DNA from: a bacterium
Lineage (GTDB): Bacteria; Desulfobacterota; Anaeroferrophillalia; Anaeroferrophillales; Tharpellaceae
Assembly: GCA_029935295.1 (NCBI GenBank)
Contig: JAOZKP010000071.1
Span: forward strand, 1-11,239
Direction of reading: 5' to 3'
DNA: 11,239 nt
The position numbers were made by a program, and so were the translations under genes. Below, piece by piece: positions 5,752-11,239 of this stretch; position 1 is the first letter of the stretch, and the number at the start of each line of letters is the position of its first letter. Under the pieces are notes generated by a model. It saw only the letters and a program-made list of their open reading frames with translations. It was not told the origin of the DNA and did no database searches.

Positions 5752-7383
5752 ATGGATCAACTTAATACAACTTACACTTTTTCAGCTTTTGAAGATGTCA
5801 GCCGGAAATTTCCGCATCGTGATGCCCTGATCTATCTCGGTCGCCGCTTTTCCTATAGTTTTTTAAAACAGATGATCGACCAGTTTGCGACCGCACTGTA
5901 CCGTCTCGGGGTCGGGCATCAGGATAAGGTGATGATCTATATGGGCAACTCGCCGCAATGGATTATTGCCAATTTCGCAATTCAGAAAATCGGGGCGGTG
6001 GTGGTGCCGGTTTCACCGATCTACACCTCGCATGAGCTCCTCTATATGGTGCAGGATGCCGAAGTTGAAACAGTTATCTGTATGGATACCAATTTCGGTT
6101 ATGTCAAGGAGGTCGACCGGCAACATCCGCTGCAGCGGATAATTATCACCAACCTGACCGATATGCTTTACACCTGGCAGAAGGTTTTCGGGACTTTGAT
6201 AGATCGAATTCCGAAAGGGAGTACGGTGCGGGGCGATAATATTTTCCGTTTTAACGAACTTTTGCGGAAAACTCCGCCGGAGCCGCCGGAAGTTGAAATT
6301 GATGCACAAAATGATCTTGCCTATATTATGTATACCGGCGGCACTACCGGTTTCCCGAAAGGGGTTCCCGGTAGTCATGCCAGTGAAGTATCTTATATAA
6401 ATGATGTAATGGATGTTTTCCGGGATCACATAAGAGCGGGTGGTGATACCATGATTATGGTTAATCCGCTCTTCCATATTATGGCTAAAGGTTTTCTCCT
6501 GGCGGCGGGGCTTAACTTCGGCAATACGACAATTCTCATGCCGATACCTGAAGTTGATGCCGTACTCTCAGAAATAGAGCGGTTCAAAATTCGCTGGATG
6601 CTTGGGGTGCCGGCGCTCTATCGAATGATTCTTGAAAATGACCGCCTGTCCAACTATGATATCTCATCACTTGAGTACTGTTACTGCGGTGGTGACGTTT
6701 TGCCGGGCGAGATTTTCAAACGCTGGCATGAGCTGACCTCTTTTTTTCTCTATCAGGTTTATGGCTCAACCGAAGTCGGCCACTTGACCTACAGTCGCCT
6801 TGATCGGGAACCCGATCCGCGGACGGTGGGCACTGTTCTGCCCTCCCGGCGCTGTCTGGTAGTTGATCCGGAAACCTTGGAGGAGGTTGCTGTCGGGGAG
6901 ACGGGCGAGCTTTTGGTGACTTCGATTTATACAAATAAGGAGTATTGGAATAAACCGGAAGAGACCGAGCTCTCCTATGTCCGGATCGGTGAAGATATCT
7001 TCTACCGTATGGGTGATTATGTTTGCCTTAACGAAAATAAAGAAATTCAGTTTGTTGAGCGTACTGCCGACACAATTAAATATAAAGCTTACCGGATTTC
7101 GGCTTCAGAGATAGAGGCTGTACTTCAGGATCATCCCACGGTTATGGGGGCCTGTGCCGTGGGGATTCCGGATGCCAGCTGCGGTGAGCGGATTAAGGTT
7201 ATTGTGGTTTTGAAAGAGGACGCCAAAGGGGTCGACGGTCAGACTTTGACGGGCTGGTGTCGTAAGCGCCTGGCTCCCTATAAAATTCCGCACTATATCG
7301 AATTTCGGGATATGTTGCCGAAATCCAAAGTCGGTAAGCTGTTGCGCCGGGAGATTCGGGATGAAGAGAAGCGCAAATTATAA
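5752..7383 (+). CDS. AMP-forming acyl/aryl-CoA ligase (ANL superfamily)
   Basis: This 543-residue cytoplasmic enzyme should activate a carboxylic acid with ATP to an acyl adenylate and then transfer it to coenzyme A. Visible motifs are the phosphate loop TGGTTGFPKG (195-204), YGSTEVGH (337-344) for adenine and acyl-AMP contacts, the ribose-binding aspartate in RMGDYV (419-424), the hinge region ERTADTIKYKAYRIS (436-450) and the C-terminal catalytic lysine in PKSKVGK (523-529, K529). All expected catalytic residues are present and length is typical. The hinge reads IKYKAYRIS instead of the common IKxxGYRI, and the loop after the P-loop is VPGSH instead of VxLTH; both could mark a subfamily. 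It begins 9 bases after the livF stop with only a distant GGAG (5734-5737), so translation is probably coupled. A strong terminator follows. The acid substrate cannot be named; aromatic, phenylacetate-like, fatty and bile acids are all handled by relatives. Confidence 0.9.
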   Translation: MDQLNTTYTFSAFEDVSRKFPHRDALIYLGRRFSYSFLKQMIDQFATALYRLGVGHQDKVMIYMGNSPQWIIANFAIQKIGAVVVPVSPIYTSHELLYMVQDAEVETVICMDTNFGYVKEVDRQHPLQRIIITNLTDMLYTWQKVFGTLIDRIPKGSTVRGDNIFRFNELLRKTPPEPPEVEIDAQNDLAYIMYTGGTTGFPKGVPGSHASEVSYINDVMDVFRDHIRAGGDTMIMVNPLFHIMAKGFLLAAGLNFGNTTILMPIPEVDAVLSEIERFKIRWMLGVPALYRMILENDRLSNYDISSLEYCYCGGDVLPGEIFKRWHELTSFFLYQVYGSTEVGHLTYSRLDREPDPRTVGTVLPSRRCLVVDPETLEEVAVGETGELLVTSIYTNKEYWNKPEETELSYVRIGEDIFYRMGDYVCLNENKEIQFVERTADTIKYKAYRISASEIEAVLQDHPTVMGACAVGIPDASCGERIKVIVVLKEDAKGVDGQTLTGWCRKRLAPYKIPHYIEFRDMLPKSKVGKLLRREIRDEEKRKL

Positions 7384-7408
7384 AGTCAGGCAGATTTGAC
7401 TCTTTTGC

Positions 7409-7440
7409 AGCCGATCTCAGATTATGAGGTCGGCTTTTAT
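7409..7440 (+). terminator. Intrinsic terminator after the transporter-ligase operon
   Basis: AGCCGATCTC (7409-7418) pairs with GAGGTCGGCT (7426-7435) through ten pairs, one of them a G-T wobble, around a 7-base loop. The hairpin runs straight into a T-rich tail (CTTTTAT). It lies 25 bases after the ligase stop codon. It separates the operon from the two-component genes, which therefore probably have their own promoter. Confidence 0.85.
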
Positions 7441-7540
7441 ATGTATAGTGGACAAATTGCCTTGTTTTTTGTTGGTAAAGGATATATTAGGGCCCGCATT
7501 TGATAGCGTACTGAAATCAGCCGAAATTTTATCGTAAAAT

Positions 7541-9718
7541 ATGATTTATAAGAATACTAAACAAGTTTTAACGGCTCTGCATCAGATCAGTTGTCTGACG
7601 ATGACCGGAATGAGTCAGGAGGAGCTGGCCCGGACCATTTTGGAGACGGTCAGCGATGCTTTAAGCTACGACCGGGTGGCGCTCTACATCCTGCGTGAAG
7701 GAACGACCCTGCTTGAAGGGGTAATTAATGTCGGCTGTCAGGTTAGTGTCAAAGGTCTGAAATATGATCTCGAAAGAGACGATTGTGTTGAAACCCGGGT
7801 TGTTCGCTCCGGAGAGATAATTCAGATTAATGATGGCGCTGATGAAACTCTTTTTTCAGAGTTGGATAAACGCCGCAACGCGGCCTTGAAACGTAGTAAC
7901 TGTGTCCTGGTGCCGGTTATTACGGATCAGGGCGTGGTCGGGACGATGCTGGCTGACCGTAGTTTTCGGCAGAAAGAGATCAGCGCTGAAGATATCGAGA
8001 TTTTAGAGATTTTCTGCAATCAGATCGGAATCGGGGTGGCTAATCGTCGTTTAAATGCCCATAATCAGCAGCAGATTGATGATCTGTTCAGTTTGCAGCA
8101 GATATCGCGGCAGATGAGTGAGGTTAAGGATCTTGCAGTCTTGCAGCAGCTGATTGTTTCGCGCGGAGTTGAACTCGGCGGGGCTCAGGGCGGTTGGTTG
8201 TTGTTGAATAAAGGTCAGGGCACCAAACTGGTGCCGGTTTCTGCATTTTCGGTCTCAGTCGATGACTTCTGGACTTTCGATATAAGAAGACAGCTCAAAG
8301 AATCGATGCTTACCGGCCAGGTTCTGTTCCGTTCTGGAACCCGAATACTTACCGGCGGTGGTAGTCAGCAGGGCGGGACTTTAAGCTTGCCGCTGTTGGT
8401 TGGTAAACGTGACCAGGGTCTTTTAGTACTGCTCTATCGTGAACTTGAACCGCCGGTGAATCTGAATGTTGACCTGCTGAAAATTTTCGTGGCGCACGCG
8501 GATAAAGCGATGGAGAGTCTCATCTTTAACCGGACTCTGATTGAAGACCGGGACTTTCGTGAAAGTATTCTGCGGAGTTCACCGAATGCGATTATTACAT
8601 TGAACAGTGCCCTGCAGATAACCTCCCATAACCGGATGAGTGAAAAAATATTTACTTCCCTGAATCCTGACTGGCAGGGCAGCATTTTTACCCTTTTGGA
8701 CTCCTCGACGTTCCGCCGGGCGCTGACTTTGGTCGGCGGCCGCCAGCAATCTTCGGCCCAGCTTGAGATGTGTCAGAACTGTACCGATCCCACTGGTGAC
8801 TGTACGCCTTTGAGCATGAATGAGAAGATTTTTTTTGTCAATGTGACGTCGCTGGGAGTGGCGCCGGATGGAGATCGCGGCCTGCTTGTTCTGGTTCAGG
8901 ATCAAACTGAAAAATGTAAATCTGATCAGGAAGTCGAAAGGATGCAGCGCCTGGCGTCAATCGGTCAGTTAGCGGCCGGGATTGCGCATGAGATTAGAAA
9001 TCCGTTGACCGGAATGAATATATCTCTGGATATTATCAGCAATGAGTTGACGGATCATCCAAATGCCGGTAAGCTGGTGGCTGGAGTTATTGAAGAGATT
9101 GACCGGCTGGAAAATATCGTCTCTTCGATGCTTGAATTCTCCCGGGCGGAGATGTTGGAGAAATCGTGGATTGATGTCCAGAATTTGCTCAGTCGTTGGT
9201 TTCCGATATTTCAGGAGCAAGCCCGGCGGATGGAGGTTGATGCCTCTTTACAGCTGGCTGACAGTGTTCTCCCTTCGGTTTACGGTGATCCGGAAAAACT
9301 CAAACAGGTGGTGATTAATCTCGGGTTGAATGCCTTGGATGCCGCCCGAGATCGAGTTGGCAAAGTCAAGATTGAGCTTGACCTCGGAAACGCCAGAGGG
9401 CCGGAATTAGAGGATGATGATTATTCTGAAACGGCTCACCCGGAACAGCCCTGGCTGTGGTTGAAGATAAGTGACAGCGGTCCGGGAATGCAAAGGGCAA
9501 TAATTGAAAAGATTTACGATCCTTTTTTTACGACCAAAAACCGGGGTACCGGACTTGGCTTATCTATAGTTCATAGTATAATTAAAGAGCATGGCGGCCG
9601 TCTCGAGGTTGAAAGTGAGATCGGTACCGGCTCTACCTTTGCCGTCGGCCTGCCGGCGGGTGAAGCGCAACCGCGATATCAGAGTGTGGAAAATGTCCAA
9701 TCGAATACTTATAATTGA
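7541..9718 (+). CDS. Soluble GAF-GAF-PAS sensor histidine kinase
   Basis: This 725-residue kinase has no signal peptide or membrane helix, so it senses something in the cytoplasm. Domains in order: a clear GAF domain (about 8-170, with the typical VLVPVITDQGVVGTMLAD strands), a second, more divergent GAF-like domain (about 180-330), a PAS-like domain (about 340-458), a HisKA dimerisation domain with phosphoacceptor H483 in AAGIAHEIRNPL, and a HATPase_c domain. The ATP-binding boxes are complete: N box VVINLGLNALDA (590-601), G1 DSGPGM (645-650), F box YDPFFTTK (659-666) and G2 GTGLGLS (669-675). The PAS segment contains CQNC followed by C421 (C411, C414, C421), a possible metal or redox site. 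No ribosome site is evident before the ATG at 7541; the next in-frame ATGs are no better. Its 3' end overlaps the regulator gene by 26 bases. The kinase call is firm; ligand and GAF boundaries are not. Confidence 0.93.
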   Translation: MIYKNTKQVLTALHQISCLTMTGMSQEELARTILETVSDALSYDRVALYILREGTTLLEGVINVGCQVSVKGLKYDLERDDCVETRVVRSGEIIQINDGADETLFSELDKRRNAALKRSNCVLVPVITDQGVVGTMLADRSFRQKEISAEDIEILEIFCNQIGIGVANRRLNAHNQQQIDDLFSLQQISRQMSEVKDLAVLQQLIVSRGVELGGAQGGWLLLNKGQGTKLVPVSAFSVSVDDFWTFDIRRQLKESMLTGQVLFRSGTRILTGGGSQQGGTLSLPLLVGKRDQGLLVLLYRELEPPVNLNVDLLKIFVAHADKAMESLIFNRTLIEDRDFRESILRSSPNAIITLNSALQITSHNRMSEKIFTSLNPDWQGSIFTLLDSSTFRRALTLVGGRQQSSAQLEMCQNCTDPTGDCTPLSMNEKIFFVNVTSLGVAPDGDRGLLVLVQDQTEKCKSDQEVERMQRLASIGQLAAGIAHEIRNPLTGMNISLDIISNELTDHPNAGKLVAGVIEEIDRLENIVSSMLEFSRAEMLEKSWIDVQNLLSRWFPIFQEQARRMEVDASLQLADSVLPSVYGDPEKLKQVVINLGLNALDAARDRVGKVKIELDLGNARGPELEDDDYSETAHPEQPWLWLKISDSGPGMQRAIIEKIYDPFFTTKNRGTGLGLSIVHSIIKEHGGRLEVESEIGTGSTFAVGLPAGEAQPRYQSVENVQSNTYN

Positions 9719-11102
9719 TGATGAAAAACTTATCCGTGAATCCCTGACCCACCTTTTGACCGGTGTCGGATATCGGGTTGAAGTTGCCGGTCGAGTTGAT
9801 GACGCCAAGATCCAGATCGCAAAAGAGGTTTATGACCTGATTTTGATCGATTTAAGGCTTCCCGACGGCAGCGGTATTGATCTGATGCGGCATATCCACG
9901 ATCAGATCAACTATGCCCCGCTTTGCATTATGATGACCGCCTATGGCTCGGTTGATACTGCGGTTGAAGCGATGAAATACGGTGCTTATGACTATATTAA
10001 CAAGCCTTTTAAATCGAAAGAGATTCTTCTGATTGTTAAGCTTGCATTGGAGACCGGCAAGTTGAAACGTGAGGTTCGCGATATTGTCAAGGAGCAGTCG
10101 CAGACCCACGACATTATCTCTACCGACCCTTTGATGGAAAGGGTCATGACGATGGTACGCAAAGTTGCCAGCAATCGTGATGTTTCGGTCCTGATTCAGG
10201 GTGAGAGCGGCACAGGGAAGGAGCTGGTGGCGAAAGCGATTCACAACTTGAGTGAACGTTCAAGCATGCCATTTGTCAGCATTAACTGTGCTTCAATTCC
10301 CGGCAACCTGCTTGAGAGCGAACTTTTTGGTTACGAAAAGGGCGCTTTCACCGATGCTAAAGGCCGTAAACTTGGACTTCTGGAAAAAGGTGACGGCGGC
10401 ACCGTTTTTCTTGACGAAATCGGTGATATGGAGGCCCCGCTTCAAGCCAAACTCCTGCGGGTATTAGAGGAGAGTAAATTTCGGCGTTTGGGAAGTGTCG
10501 ATGATATTAAAATCGATACCCGCTTTGTCTCGGCCACAAACCAGTCACTCGAAAAACTTATTGAAGAAAACCGATTTCGTGAAGACCTCTACTATCGTCT
10601 AAAAGTGATAAATATTGTGGTTCCACCTCTGCGTGAGCGGCGTCAGGATATTGAACTGTTGTTGAAATTCTACTTTGATCACTTCAGTCGGAAATTCAAG
10701 AAAAATGTCAGCGAAATTTCTGCTGGGGCCCTGGAACTGTTGCAGAATTACCAGTGGCGGGGTAACGTGCGTGAGCTGAAAAATATGGTTGAGAGAATTA
10801 TGATTTTAGAGGATTCCGAAGTCATTACCGAAGAGCATCTGCCGCTTGAGGTATTTTCCGCCAATCGTGACAAGAGCAAATTCGGCCTGGCTCTGCCCCG
10901 GGAATACGATTTTCGTCAAGGGGTTGATTTTAATGAACTCGTAAAATCATTTTCCAGCTACCTGATCGAAGAGGCAATGAAAGTTGCCGGTGGCAATAAG
11001 GCTAAAACCGCCCGCCTGTTGAATATGGATCGGGGAACTCTGCGCTACCAGATAAAAAAACTTGGTGTCAGTGGCTCCGATGACGATCTCGATGACGAGT
11101 AG
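9693..11102 (+). CDS. NtrC-family sigma-54-dependent response regulator
   Basis: The 469-residue product activates transcription at RpoN promoters once phosphorylated. The receiver domain (1-120) has the acidic pair D9/D10, phosphoacceptor D53 in LIDLR, T82 and K104. The AAA+ domain (about 140-370) has Walker A GESGTGKE (170-177), the sigma-54 contact loop GAFTDA (217-222, usually GAFTGA), Walker B VFLDEIGD (238-245), the FREDLYYRL arginine region (295-303) and WRGNVREL (355-362). A Fis-type helix-turn-helix (about 433-457, GGNKAKTARLLNMDRGTLRYQ) and an acidic tail end the protein. The ATG at 9693 is chosen because the receiver then starts normally with MSNRILIIDDE; an open frame runs up to 34 codons further upstream inside the kinase gene. 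The 26-base overlap with the kinase marks a cognate pair. The visible target is the -24/-12 promoter at 160-175; the pairing is inferred. Confidence 0.95.
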   Translation: MSNRILIIDDEKLIRESLTHLLTGVGYRVEVAGRVDDAKIQIAKEVYDLILIDLRLPDGSGIDLMRHIHDQINYAPLCIMMTAYGSVDTAVEAMKYGAYDYINKPFKSKEILLIVKLALETGKLKREVRDIVKEQSQTHDIISTDPLMERVMTMVRKVASNRDVSVLIQGESGTGKELVAKAIHNLSERSSMPFVSINCASIPGNLLESELFGYEKGAFTDAKGRKLGLLEKGDGGTVFLDEIGDMEAPLQAKLLRVLEESKFRRLGSVDDIKIDTRFVSATNQSLEKLIEENRFREDLYYRLKVINIVVPPLRERRQDIELLLKFYFDHFSRKFKKNVSEISAGALELLQNYQWRGNVRELKNMVERIMILEDSEVITEEHLPLEVFSANRDKSKFGLALPREYDFRQGVDFNELVKSFSSYLIEEAMKVAGGNKAKTARLLNMDRGTLRYQIKKLGVSGSDDDLDDE

Positions 11103-11126
11103 AATAAAAACTGCTTGCCAGTTTAC

Positions 11127-11155
11127 GCGGCTTATGTTAAAAGCCGCCTCTCTTT
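11127..11155 (+). terminator. Probable intrinsic terminator after the response regulator
   Basis: GCGGCTT (11127-11133) and AAGCCGC (11141-11147) form a perfect 7-pair stem around a 7-base loop. They lie 24 bases after the regulator stop codon and are followed by CTCTCTTT, a weak pyrimidine tail with few consecutive T bases. It would separate the regulator from the tRNA gene. The hairpin is plain, but termination efficiency may be modest. Confidence 0.6.
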
Positions 11156-11191
11156 ACCGCCGCAGTTTACCGGCAGAGAACACTATATAAT

Positions 11192-11239
11192 CGGGACGTA
11201 GCGCAGCCTGGCAGCGCACCTGCCTTGGGAGCAGGGGGT
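11192..11239 (+). tRNA. tRNA-Pro (anticodon TGG), 3' end beyond the window
   Basis: The sequence from CGGGACG has the tRNA-Pro plan: acceptor strand, TA, D-arm GCGC-AGCCTGGCA-GCGC, then anticodon stem CCTGC/GCAGG enclosing the loop CTTGGGA with anticodon TGG, which reads CCN codons. It closely parallels bacterial tRNA-Pro over this stretch. The window stops in the variable loop after GGGGT, so the T-arm, acceptor 3' strand and CCA end are not seen. No convincing sigma-70 promoter is placed correctly upstream. The gene is the first feature after the probable terminator and belongs to a separate unit. Confidence 0.9.

Noticed and set aside
7462..7490. Possible sigma-70 promoter for the kinase gene (TTGTTT, then TATATT or TATTAG)
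   Set aside because: Spacing is 15 bases for the better -10 box and 17 for the poorer one; neither pair is strong enough to list, although a promoter somewhere between 7441 and 7540 is expected after the terminator.
7480..7493. GG-N10-GC spacing suggesting a second sigma-54 promoter before the kinase gene
   Set aside because: Only the GG and GC dinucleotides fit; the remaining consensus positions do not match.
9591..9692. Upstream extension of the response regulator frame by 34 codons
   Set aside because: The added residues are basic and unlike any receiver domain, they lie inside the kinase gene, and the family start matches MSNRILIIDDE at 9693.
11119..11170. CAGTTTAC repeated twice, 44 bases apart, between regulator and tRNA
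   Set aside because: It is only eight identical bases in a short region overlapping the terminator; no dyad or family pattern supports a binding-site call.
11186..11191. Perfect TATAAT immediately before the tRNA-Pro gene
   Set aside because: It abuts the first tRNA base, so a start site 6-7 bases downstream would fall inside the tRNA, and no -35 box is found at a usable distance.

Overview
The window is a compact, almost entirely plus-strand gene cluster of roughly balanced G+C. It looks like a Gram-negative anaerobe-type bacterium, most plausibly Desulfobacterota (the former Deltaproteobacteria). That placement is an inference from gene style, the sigma-54 control apparatus and the intergenic REP-like repeats; no taxonomic marker gene is present.

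Layout. (1) Positions 1-239 are a leader region. It holds one arm of an intergenic repeat, several short inverted repeats and a near-perfect sigma-54 (-24/-12) promoter at 160-175. (2) Positions 240-5742 encode a complete branched-chain-amino-acid-type (Liv/HAAT) ABC importer: a secreted substrate-binding protein, two membrane permeases (LivH- and LivM-like) and two ATPases (LivG- and LivF-like). A nitroreductase-family flavoprotein gene sits between the binding protein and the permeases. A 52-base REP-like hairpin, in the same repeat family as the one at the left edge, lies between the nitroreductase and livH-like genes. (3) Positions 5752-7383 encode an AMP-forming acyl/aryl-CoA ligase, followed by a clear intrinsic terminator. 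(4) Positions 7541-11102 encode a soluble GAF-GAF-PAS histidine kinase and, overlapping it by 26 bases, an NtrC-family sigma-54 activator. A probable terminator follows. (5) A tRNA-Pro(TGG) gene begins at 11192 and is cut by the right edge.

How it fits together. The most economical reading is a self-contained uptake-and-activation module. An organic acid is captured in the periplasm, imported by the ABC transporter and trapped as its CoA thioester by the ligase; the nitroreductase-family enzyme may perform a redox step on it. A cytoplasmic sensor kinase would detect the compound or a metabolite and phosphorylate the NtrC-type regulator, which would then open the sigma-54 promoter at the head of the transporter operon. 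The architecture recalls aromatic-acid uptake and activation loci controlled by soluble kinase/sigma-54 regulator pairs (for example BamVW with a benzoate-CoA ligase in Geobacter). The substrate cannot be read from the sequence, and Liv-type transporters carry amino acids as well as aromatic and dicarboxylic acids.
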